Shown: piece by piece, positions 27,001-33,319 of the stretch
Layout: each line of letters starts with the position of its first letter
Numbering within the stretch: position 1 is the stretch's first letter
Origin: Hymenobacter sp. H14-R3
GTDB taxonomy: Bacteria; Bacteroidota; Bacteroidia; Cytophagales; Hymenobacteraceae
Assembly: GCF_030063445.1 (NCBI RefSeq)
Contig: NZ_JASITD010000006.1
Span: 25,739 to 89,738 of the forward strand
DNA length: 64,000 nt
Direction of reading: 5' to 3'
Notes under the pieces: generated by a model
Told to the model about the DNA's origin: nothing
Database searches by the model: none
The model's input: only the letters and a program-made list of their open reading frames with translations
Translations under genes and position numbers: made by a program

Positions 27001-27741
27001 GAAATCGCCGACCGGGATGCTGCGCTCCTCGGCCGTGTTTACGCACAGTAGCAGGTCGTGAGGCGCGTAGTCGTCCTGGTTTACGTAGTGCGAGTCGTTG
27101 GTGCAGATAACCTTGACGTTGTGCTTCTTAGCCAGGCCCAGCAGCACCTGGTTCACGTCTTCCTGGCTTTTGCCGGTGCCGTCGAAGTTCATGAGCCCGT
27201 GGCGCTGAATCTCGATGTAGTAGTCGTCGCCAAACACGTCGAGCCACCACTTCAGCAGCTCCTCGGCCCGGTGCTCGCTCTCGAACAGGATGGCCTGCGG
27301 AATCTCGGCCCCGATGCAGCAGCTGGTAGCAATAAGACCCTCGTGGTACTTGAGAATCAGTTCTTTATCGATGCGTGGAAACTTGGAGTACACGCCCTCG
27401 ATAAAGCTCATGGAGCTGAGCTTGCTCAGGTTGTGGTAGCCGGCCTGGTCCTTGGCCAGCAGCAGCTGGTGGTAGCGGTTGTCCTTCTCGCCCTTCTCGC
27501 GCAGAAACGTCTTCTTATGGCGGTCGGCCACCATGTAAAACTCGGAGCCGATGATGGGCTTCACGTTGTACTTATTGGCCTCGGCCACGAAGTTGAACGC
27601 CCCAAACATATTGCCATGGTCGGTGAGGGCCACGGCGGGCATACCGTCGGCCTGCGCCTTTTTCATGAGCCCCGAGATGCTGGACTGGCCGTCGAGCAGC
27701 GAGTACTGGGTGTGCGAGTGGAGGTGCGAGAACGTAGGCAT
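24025..27741 (-). CDS. dnaE: DNA polymerase III subunit alpha
   Basis: A 1238-residue replicative polymerase catalytic subunit. The PHP domain opens with HLHSHTQYSLLDGQSSI. The C-family polymerase core carries the catalytic aspartates in MPDIDIDFDD near residue 475, and GRGSAAGSAVAYCVGITNIDP nearby. Later segments include the (HhH)2 region and a C-terminal OB-fold. It is the DnaE type, not PolC, as there is no 3'-5' exonuclease insertion. Length is normal for the family. It is divergent from the desaturase gene. Confidence 0.97.
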   Translation of the reverse strand: MPTFSHLHSHTQYSLLDGQSSISGLMKKAQADGMPAVALTDHGNMFGAFNFVAEANKYNVKPIIGSEFYMVADRHKKTFLREKGEKDNRYHQLLLAKDQAGYHNLSKLSSMSFIEGVYSKFPRIDKELILKYHEGLIATSCCIGAEIPQAILFESEHRAEELLKWWLDVFGDDYYIEIQRHGLMNFDGTGKSQEDVNQVLLGLAKKHNVKVICTNDSHYVNQDDYAPHDLLLCVNTAEERSIPVGDFETNYYTILTADQRVHYNTLDKLRADHGNDEHARRMLSRIDEELQKPPKQRKRRFGFANDQFFFKTQEQMNALFIDVPESVDNTNEIVDKVTPPKLARDILLPNFPLPPQFATADAFLRELTYVGAFGAGAGNGTVTMTKPPRYSERTPEIEERLDYELRIIETMGFAGYFLITQDFINHGRSVGVAVGPGRGSAAGSAVAYCVGITNIDPIKYSLLFERFLNPERVSMPDIDIDFDDVNRQKVIDYVVGKYGKTQVAQIITFGTMAAKSSIKDVARAMELPLPAANEMAKLVPEKPGTTLAGAFRDVPELQALRADKTDLKGQILALAELLEGSVRNTGIHAAGVIIAPDDITKYIPVSTSKDSDLLVTQFDGKVIESAGMLKMDFLGLKTLTIIVDAMNLIERNHGVKIDIDNIPLDDEKTYALYQRGDTIGTFQFESEGMRMYLKDLKPTNIEDLIAMNALYRPGPMQFIPDFINRKHGREPVEYPHELLKPILEYSQGIMVYQEQIMQTAQILAGYSLGGADLLRRAMGKKDMKKMALEREKFIKGAAELHKIPTKKANEVFDVMEKFAEYGFNRSHSAAYSVVAYQTGYLKANYPAEYMAAVLTNNMGDIKKVTFFIEEARKQGVAVLGPDVNESEQKFNVPRENQIRFGLAAVKGAGEAAVLELVEERQKGGHFSDVFDFAKRVNLRSVNKKTWESLAQAGAFDGFEKYNRRQFMDAPAGDQNLIEKAMKLGQQHQAAKESAQHSLFGAGAFGAVAAPLPKVQDLDDWSPSEKLRREKEVVGFYLSGHPLDAYRMEIDAYCTCPLDKLELQKGKDVNVAGLLTGVVFRTTKSGQPMASFNIEDYDSSINLALFRDDYTRFSALINPKNYPQEQVPPMYIRGKMELRYGTQDQWEMKIKTMEPLAQVADKLSKGVRVKLDLRTVTGPMIDRLQEAIEHSKGSKRLEIQFVEPHERLAVDMFSRRFQIEPKTFIDKMHEFELDVCSLI

Positions 27742-28101
27742 AGCAGAAGTAGTTTAGAGGCGCGAGCAAGTGCTGAATACCAGGGAGTAAGTATTTTTCA
27801 TCGAAAGCTCACGCTTTTCCCTGACCCTAAAGTTACCGACTGGCGGGGGTTAGCGGTGCGTTTTGGTTGAGGTGAATGAGTTTTTTAACTGAAAGTGAGG
27901 TCGGTATTTTCAACCACCGTCGAACCGTGAAGTAACGCCTGAGGTTACCTTGCCACAATGGGCCACATAGGCCCGCCGCCAGGGCTGCGTACAGTTCCTT
28001 TTTGCTGCCTGCTGCGCCTGCTTTTGCCGGGGCTCCCAGTTGTTGGGAGCCAGGGCGGGCTGCCCGCCGGGGGTAGCGCTTCTCCCGCCGAAGCTCACTC
28101 T
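27742..28101. other. Divergent intergenic region between dnaE and the desaturase
   Basis: 360 bases. An in-frame open stretch upstream of the desaturase is not coding-like. Two consecutive hairpins lie just before its start: GGCTCCCA/TGGGAGCC at 28031-28051 and a GGCGGG/CCCGCC hairpin after it, so the desaturase mRNA leader may be structured. Confidence 0.5.
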
Positions 28102-29172
28102 ATGAAATTATTGGCCGTTTCCACTGACCCGGTTTATACCCGGTCGGCCACCCCTTCCAAGCTGGATGCTTGGTTCAGCCGCTACCTGCAAGACGAGCGC
28201 GACCTGCCCTTCGTGTACCTCATGCTGAAGATAACGGCTACCATGCTGCCGCTGGCGGCGCTGCTGTTTGCACCCGCCCTGCGCGGCGACGCGTGGTGGT
28301 GGGCCATCTTCGGCCTGTTTTTTTACTTCAGCAATGCCCGCTTCAAGGGTCCGTTTGGGCTGATGCTGCACTGCACCAGCCACCGGGTGCTTTTCAAGAA
28401 GAAATACGGCTGGATGAATAACTACATTCCGTGGGTGCTGGGGCCGCTGTTTGGGCAAACGCCCGAGTCGTACTTCACCCACCACATGGGTATGCACCAC
28501 CCCGAGAACAACCTGCCGGACGATGAAAGCTCGACCATGTTCTACCAGCGCGACTCAGTGCGCGGGTTTTTGCGTTACCTCGGCGATTTTCTGGCGGTGG
28601 GCGTGCCGCGCCTAGTGGTTTACTTGTCGCGCCGCAATAAAGCCACCCTGCGCTATCGCTTGCTGCGTGGTGAGGTGGTGTACTTCGTGGTGACGGTGGC
28701 CCTGTGCTTCGTGAACCTGCCGGCCGCGCTGGCCGTGTTCGTGGTGCCGTTTGTGCTCTCGCGCGTTATTATGATGCTGGGCAACTGGGCGCAGCACGCT
28801 TTTATTGATGCCAATAGCCCCGAAAATTGCTACCGCAACAGCGTAACCTGCATCAACACCCCCTACAACCACAAGTGCTGGAACGATGGCTACCACATCA
28901 GCCACCACCTCAAGCCTGCCCTGCACTGGAGCGACCACCCGGCACACTTCCGTAATAACTTAACGCAATATGCTGATAATGAGGCAATTGTGTTTGATGG
29001 TATTCACTTCCTGCACATCTTCTTCTTCCTCATGGCCAAGCGCTACGACCTGCTGGCCCGCCACTTCGTGCTACTCGACGGCACGGCGCGTACGGAGCTG
29101 GAAGTGACCGACTTACTGCGCAGTCGCACCCGGCGCATCAGCCGCGAGGCGCTACTGCCGCAGCTGGCGTAA
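28102..29172 (+). CDS. Membrane fatty acid desaturase
   Basis: A 356-residue integral membrane protein of the fatty acid desaturase/hydroxylase superfamily. Di-iron histidine boxes are HCTSHR (about residue 90), HHMGMHH (about residue 130) and HISHH (about residue 270). Several transmembrane segments surround them. ATG 28102 is chosen; the longer frame from 27958 adds a Gly/Pro-rich stretch with no family resemblance. It would add a double bond or hydroxyl to an acyl chain or lipid; regiospecificity is not deducible. Confidence 0.87.
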   Translation: MKLLAVSTDPVYTRSATPSKLDAWFSRYLQDERDLPFVYLMLKITATMLPLAALLFAPALRGDAWWWAIFGLFFYFSNARFKGPFGLMLHCTSHRVLFKKKYGWMNNYIPWVLGPLFGQTPESYFTHHMGMHHPENNLPDDESSTMFYQRDSVRGFLRYLGDFLAVGVPRLVVYLSRRNKATLRYRLLRGEVVYFVVTVALCFVNLPAALAVFVVPFVLSRVIMMLGNWAQHAFIDANSPENCYRNSVTCINTPYNHKCWNDGYHISHHLKPALHWSDHPAHFRNNLTQYADNEAIVFDGIHFLHIFFFLMAKRYDLLARHFVLLDGTARTELEVTDLLRSRTRRISREALLPQLA

Positions 29173-29177
29173 AGCAT

Positions 29178-29339
29178 GTAGCGTGGACTATGTGAGTCCG
29201 CGCGTGGGAGCGTTGAACAACGACCCTACGTGCGGACGCGCTGAGTCCATGCTACTTGGCATGCTGTCCAACCTGGTGCCGAAGTGCCTGAGAGTAATGT
29301 TCAACGACCCCACGCGCGGACTCACAGAGCCCGCGCTAC
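29178..29339. repeat. Nested compound palindrome after the desaturase
   Basis: An outer pair of arms (29178-29218 and 29299-29339) matches at about 36 of 41 positions as reverse complements. Inside the left half a second, weaker hairpin (29178-29189 with 29244-29255) nests. The core GTGAGTCCGCGCGTGGG repeats in both orientations. It fills the gap between two convergent genes. Confidence 0.85.
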
Positions 29340-30017
29340 CTACTTATCGTGGCGCTTGCCTGGGCGGCGCAGGCGCCAGCTGTGCCAGGGCTGGGGGTGC
29401 TGGTCGAGGTAGGGCAGGAGCCAGTGGAGCACAGCCAGCGTGACCAGCGTACCCAGCACGGAACCGGCAAACACGTCTTCCACGAAGTGCTGGGCCAGGT
29501 ACACGCGCGAGTAGGCAGTGAGCACGGCCAGCGCCAGGAAGGCGTAGCCCCAGCGCTTGTCTTTCACCAGCAGTGTGAGCAGTAAGAACACCGAAAACGC
29601 CGACGTGGAGTGGCCCGAGGGAAAGCTCTTGAGCGTGCCCATTACTACGCCCTCCACCACGTGCAGGGGCGGAAAGCCGTGATGCTCCTTAAAGTAGGGA
29701 AACGGCCGCGGGTGGCCCGTGAAAATCAGCTGCTTCCCGATTTGGGCGGCCAGCGAGGTGGCGGCGAAGCACGCGAAGCTCACTAGTGCCCAGCGGAAGC
29801 GCACAAACAGCAGCCCCAGCGTAACGAGCACGTAGAACAGGCCGTCGCCCACGTTGGTGAAGGGCCGGAAAAACTGGTCGAAAAACGGCGTGTGGTGACC
29901 ATTCACGAAGAAGAAGGCCTCGTGCTTGGGCGTGGCCAGTAGCACGGTGCCCACCAAAAGCAGCAACACGGTGAAAGGAAGCAAAAACGTGCGGGTTTGC
30001 CGGAGCAGATGCAGCAT
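29340..30017 (-). CDS. PAP2-family membrane phosphatase
   Basis: A 225-residue membrane phosphatase of the type 2 phosphatidic acid phosphatase family. The three motifs are present in order: KQLIFTGHPRP (KX6RP), FPSGHSTSA (PSGH) and YSRVYLAQHFVEDV (SRX5HX3D). About six transmembrane helices are expected. The start is ATG 30017; a much longer open frame running up to 31133 is antisense to the peptidase gene and is not coding. It may hydrolyse phosphatidic acid, undecaprenyl pyrophosphate or a related lipid phosphate. Confidence 0.9.
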   Translation of the reverse strand: MLHLLRQTRTFLLPFTVLLLLVGTVLLATPKHEAFFFVNGHHTPFFDQFFRPFTNVGDGLFYVLVTLGLLFVRFRWALVSFACFAATSLAAQIGKQLIFTGHPRPFPYFKEHHGFPPLHVVEGVVMGTLKSFPSGHSTSAFSVFLLLTLLVKDKRWGYAFLALAVLTAYSRVYLAQHFVEDVFAGSVLGTLVTLAVLHWLLPYLDQHPQPWHSWRLRRPGKRHDK

Positions 30018-30027
30018 AAAGGAATGT

Positions 30028-30105
30028 GCGGTAAGCTTCAGCTTGCCGTTGGTAGAAAACAGGACAAGCCGCCGCGCTGTCAAACGGCAAGCTAAAGCCT
30101 GCCGC
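30028..30105. repeat. AAGCTT palindrome family, copy 2
   Basis: Arms 30028-30050 and 30083-30105 pair at 20 of 23 positions. The core matches the element at 16115-16180. It sits between the divergent PAP2 and peptidase genes, just 10 bases from the PAP2 start codon. Confidence 0.85.
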
Positions 30106-30182
30106 GCTGCAAAACTACCGCCGGGCGCGGGGTAAAGCAGGCCGTAACTTGCGCCTCTAACCCGTTTTCCCCGTCTCTTCGT

Positions 30183-31472
30183 ATGCGCTACGGTCCCATT
30201 GCCCCCGAGCTGTTTGTTGAAAACCGCCGCCGCTTTTGCGAGCTGCTGCCGCCGCAGTCGCTGGCTATTTTCAACGCCAACGATATTTTGCCCACCAACG
30301 CCGACGGCACGCTGGCCCTCAAGCAAAATACCGACATCTTTTACCTGAGCGGCGTCGACCAGGAGGAAAGCATCCTGGTCATCTGCCCCGACGCGGCCCT
30401 GCCCAAGCACCGCGAAATCCTGTTTTTGAAGGAAACCTCCGACCATATTCTGGTGTGGGAAGGCTACAAGCTGACAAAGGATGAGGCCAAAGCCGTGTCG
30501 GGCGTGCCCACCATTATGTGGCTCGATGCGTTTCCGGCCGTACTGGCGGCCCTTATGAACGAGGCCGAGTATGTGTACCTCAACTCGAACGAGCACATTC
30601 GCTCGGTGGTGGAGGTGCAAACCCGCGACGCCCGCTTCATCCAGGACTTGCAGCGCCGCTACCCGCTGCACCAGTACCGCCGCGCCGCCAAGCTCACGCA
30701 CCAGCTGCGCGCCATCAAGAGCCCCGAGGAAATCCGGCTGATGCGCCGCGCCGCCGAAATTACGGGCAACGCCCTGCGGCGGGTGCTGGGCTTTGTGCAG
30801 CCCGGTGTGTGGGAGTTTGAGATTGAGGCCGAGATTTTGCACGAGTTTGTGCGCGCGGGCTCGCGCGGGCCGGCCTACACCAGCATCATCGGCAGCGGCG
30901 AAAGCGCCACCATTCTGCACTACATCAGCAACGACCGTCAGTGCCAGGCCGGCGACGTGCTGCTCATGGACTTCGGCGCCGAGTACGCCAACTACGCCGC
31001 CGACCTCTCGCGCAGCATCCCGGTATCGGGCACCTACAGCCCGCGTCAGCGACAGGTGTACGAGGCCGTGCTGCGGGTGTTCAAGTACGCCCAAACCCAG
31101 TTGGTAGTCGGCAACAACATTGAAGCCTACCACAAAGCCGTGGGCGTGGCCATGGAGCAGGAGCTCATCCAGCTCGACCTACTCAGCGCCAGCGACGTCA
31201 AAAACCAGGACCCCGACGCGCCGCTCTATAAAAAGTACTTCCCCCACGGCACCAGCCACTACCTGGGCCTCGACGTACACGACGTGGGCAACAAGTACCG
31301 CAAGTTCGAGGCTGGTATGGTATATACCATTGAGCCAGGCATTTACATCCGCGAGGAGAAGCTGGGTATCCGCCTCGAAAACGACTTCCTGCTCACCGCC
31401 ACTGGCAACGAGGACCTCATGGCAGATATCCCGCTGGAACTGGCTGATATTGAGCGCTTAATGAAGAAGTAA
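30183..31472 (+). CDS. pepP: Xaa-Pro aminopeptidase (M24B)
   Basis: A 429-residue metallopeptidase that removes an N-terminal residue before proline. It has an AMP_N domain (about residues 5-135) and the pita-bread catalytic domain with metal ligands in MDFGAEYANYAADLSRS (two Asp), PHGTSHYLGLDVHDVG (His), YTIEPGIYI (Glu) and RLENDFLL (Glu). Length and order match family members. No signal peptide. Confidence 0.93.
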   Translation: MRYGPIAPELFVENRRRFCELLPPQSLAIFNANDILPTNADGTLALKQNTDIFYLSGVDQEESILVICPDAALPKHREILFLKETSDHILVWEGYKLTKDEAKAVSGVPTIMWLDAFPAVLAALMNEAEYVYLNSNEHIRSVVEVQTRDARFIQDLQRRYPLHQYRRAAKLTHQLRAIKSPEEIRLMRRAAEITGNALRRVLGFVQPGVWEFEIEAEILHEFVRAGSRGPAYTSIIGSGESATILHYISNDRQCQAGDVLLMDFGAEYANYAADLSRSIPVSGTYSPRQRQVYEAVLRVFKYAQTQLVVGNNIEAYHKAVGVAMEQELIQLDLLSASDVKNQDPDAPLYKKYFPHGTSHYLGLDVHDVGNKYRKFEAGMVYTIEPGIYIREEKLGIRLENDFLLTATGNEDLMADIPLELADIERLMKK

Positions 31473-31489
31473 TTCCTGGTCGAAAGCAA

Positions 31490-31583
31490 AAAGAACGTCC
31501 TGTTGAACGCAGTGAAGCAGCTCTACCGCATCGTTTTGATAATGCGGTAGAGCTGCTTCACTGCGTTCAGCAGGACGTTCTTT
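31490..31583. repeat. 42-bp inverted repeat after the Xaa-Pro aminopeptidase
   Basis: Arms 31490-31531 and 31542-31583 are reverse complements over 42 bases with one mismatch, with a 10-nt loop. The sequence AACGTCCTGTTGAACGCAG is akin to palindromic intergenic elements often seen in Cytophagales. It lies between two convergent genes, so it may help stop transcription on both sides. Confidence 0.95.
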
Positions 31584-31603
31584 ATTTGGGCCTTATGCGG
31601 CCG

Positions 31604-32389
31604 CTACTTAGGCCGGCGAAACAGCAGCAAATGCTGCTGCGGCAGCGTCTCCTTCACCTCCACAAACTCCAGCCCGATGGCCTTCATCTCCTTTTTGGCT
31701 TGCGCAACGGTCATTTTGTGAATCTCCTTGATGGGCACGTTGGGGTCTTCGGCGCGGTACTCTACCAGCGCCAGCCGCCCGGTGCCCGGCCGCAGCGCCT
31801 GCCGGATGGCCAGGCCCATCTCGCGCGGGTGGTCAAACTCGTGGTAGGCGTCCACGATGAGCACTACATCTACCTGGCCGGCGGGCAGGTGCGGGTCGGC
31901 GGTGGTGCCCAGCACGGGCTGCACGTTGCGCAGGCCGTTGCGGGCCTGGCGCTGCTTGAGCTCGGCTATCATTTCGGGCTGAATATCAACGGCCAGCACG
32001 CGGCCCTTGGGTACCAGCGGGGCCAGCCGAAACGAGAAAAAGCCCGTGCCCGCACCAATGTCAGCCACGGTGTCGGTGGGCTTGAGGTGCAGTTCTTTCA
32101 GCAGGGTCTCGGTACCCTCTTCCTGGCTGCGGTCGTCGCGCTCCAGCCAGCTAGCGCCCTCGTGGCCCATTACGTGGGCTATCTGGCGGCCCTGGTAGTA
32201 GCGGGCAATGCCGTTGGGGTCGCGCGGAGGCCGGCTCTGGTAGCCCACCGAGTCAGGCGGGCCCGGGGCGATGGTGGCTGCCCGCAGCCCCGCCCGGTTG
32301 GCTATGCTCGACTCCATGGGTAGCTGGGTGCAGGCGGCGCTTACTGCTACCGTGCCTATGCTCAGCCACAACACAACGATATTCTTCAT
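31604..32389 (-). CDS. Exported methyltransferase-fold lipoprotein
   Basis: A 261-residue protein with a lipoprotein-like signal (lipobox VSAAC, Cys20) followed by a class I SAM methyltransferase domain from about residue 80. Motif I is VADIGAGTGFFSF, and later segments DVVLIVDAYHEF and RLALVEYR fit the family. The start is ATG 32389; a TTG three codons upstream would add MPF. A SAM-dependent enzyme at the cell envelope lacks a known SAM supply, so the function is uncertain, but similar exported proteins occur in Bacteroidota and Proteobacteria. Confidence 0.78.
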   Translation of the reverse strand: MKNIVVLWLSIGTVAVSAACTQLPMESSIANRAGLRAATIAPGPPDSVGYQSRPPRDPNGIARYYQGRQIAHVMGHEGASWLERDDRSQEEGTETLLKELHLKPTDTVADIGAGTGFFSFRLAPLVPKGRVLAVDIQPEMIAELKQRQARNGLRNVQPVLGTTADPHLPAGQVDVVLIVDAYHEFDHPREMGLAIRQALRPGTGRLALVEYRAEDPNVPIKEIHKMTVAQAKKEMKAIGLEFVEVKETLPQQHLLLFRRPK

Positions 32390-32597
32390 AAACGGCAAAA
32401 TCAGTCCTACTTGAAACCAGCTTTTTCTACCCAGAACAACAACTCAGTAGGGGCGGGCGTTCAGCAAAATAGGGGTGAAGCTACGAACCCAGGCTACTTG
32501 TCATAACCAAAAAAAGCACTTTAGCAAGTAGCTAAAATTTTCTTCCTAACGTAACCGGACCACAATTCTTTCATTAACCCCCTCCGTTTTTCGCCTT

Positions 32598-33203
32598 ATG
32601 CAAAACCTGACCTCTACTCTGGGCCGCCTCACGGTAGTCCTCGCCGGTGCCCTCGCCCTGGGCTCGTGCAGCCGCGCTGAGTATGCCTTCTTACCCAAGT
32701 CTGCCTCGTACCTAGGCACCACCACGGCAGCTCCCAAAGCCCGCCGCGTAGCCGCCGCGCCGGCCGTAGCCGTAGCCCCCACTGCCGAGGTAGTAGCTAC
32801 TACGCCCGAAGCCCCTTTTGCCACCGCGCCAGTCGCCGTAGCCGCTCCAATAGCTATTGCCCCAGTTGCTGCTAAGCCAGCGGCTACCAAGCCCCGGGCC
32901 GCGGTAGCAGGTGCTACCATTGCCACTGCTTCGGCCCCCGCCGCTGCCCCGCAAAAGCCTACCTTGGTGCAGCGCATGGCCTTGGCCAAGGTCACCAAGA
33001 AAATGGATAAGCTGATGGCCAAGTCGCAGTTCAAAAAGGGCGATAACACGGCCAGTACGTCGCGCATTGATGGCAACCTGCGCACTGGTATCATCTTGCT
33101 GCTCATTGGCTTGCTTGTGGGCCTGCTCAACGGCCTGATTGGTACCATCATCGCCATCATCGGCGTGGTATTCATCGTGCTCTGGCTGCTCGATGCGCTA
33201 TAA
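32598..33203 (+). CDS. Ala/Pro-rich lipoprotein with C-terminal hydrophobic domain
   Basis: A 201-residue protein. The lipobox is ALGSC (Cys24). A long low-complexity linker rich in Ala, Pro, Val and Thr (about residues 40-125) is followed by a basic amphipathic segment (QRMALAKVTKKMDKLMAKSQ) and two closely spaced transmembrane segments at the C-terminus (GIILLLIGLLVGLLNGL). No family is recognised. The linker could span the periplasm between two membrane anchors. Confidence 0.65.
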   Translation: MQNLTSTLGRLTVVLAGALALGSCSRAEYAFLPKSASYLGTTTAAPKARRVAAAPAVAVAPTAEVVATTPEAPFATAPVAVAAPIAIAPVAAKPAATKPRAAVAGATIATASAPAAAPQKPTLVQRMALAKVTKKMDKLMAKSQFKKGDNTASTSRIDGNLRTGIILLLIGLLVGLLNGLIGTIIAIIGVVFIVLWLLDAL

Positions 33204-33223
33204 GCCGCTGCATCTAACCTAGT

Positions 33224-33276
33224 TAAAAAGAAAAATCCCCCACTGCGCCAGCGCGGTGGGGGATTTTTCTTTTTAT
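33224..33276. terminator. Bidirectional terminator between the lipoprotein gene and priA
   Basis: A long stem (about AAAAATCCCCCACTGCG with its near-perfect reverse complement) with A and T runs on its flanks, between convergent genes. Confidence 0.9.
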
Positions 33277-33319
33277 TAAAGCGCCTGCTGGTTAGCGGCA
33301 GTCCAGCAGCCCTGGGCAG

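Noticed and set aside
30018..31133. Long N-terminal extension of the PAP2 gene
   Set aside because: It lies antisense to the Xaa-Pro aminopeptidase and has no family resemblance; the PAP2 domain starts cleanly at ATG 30017.
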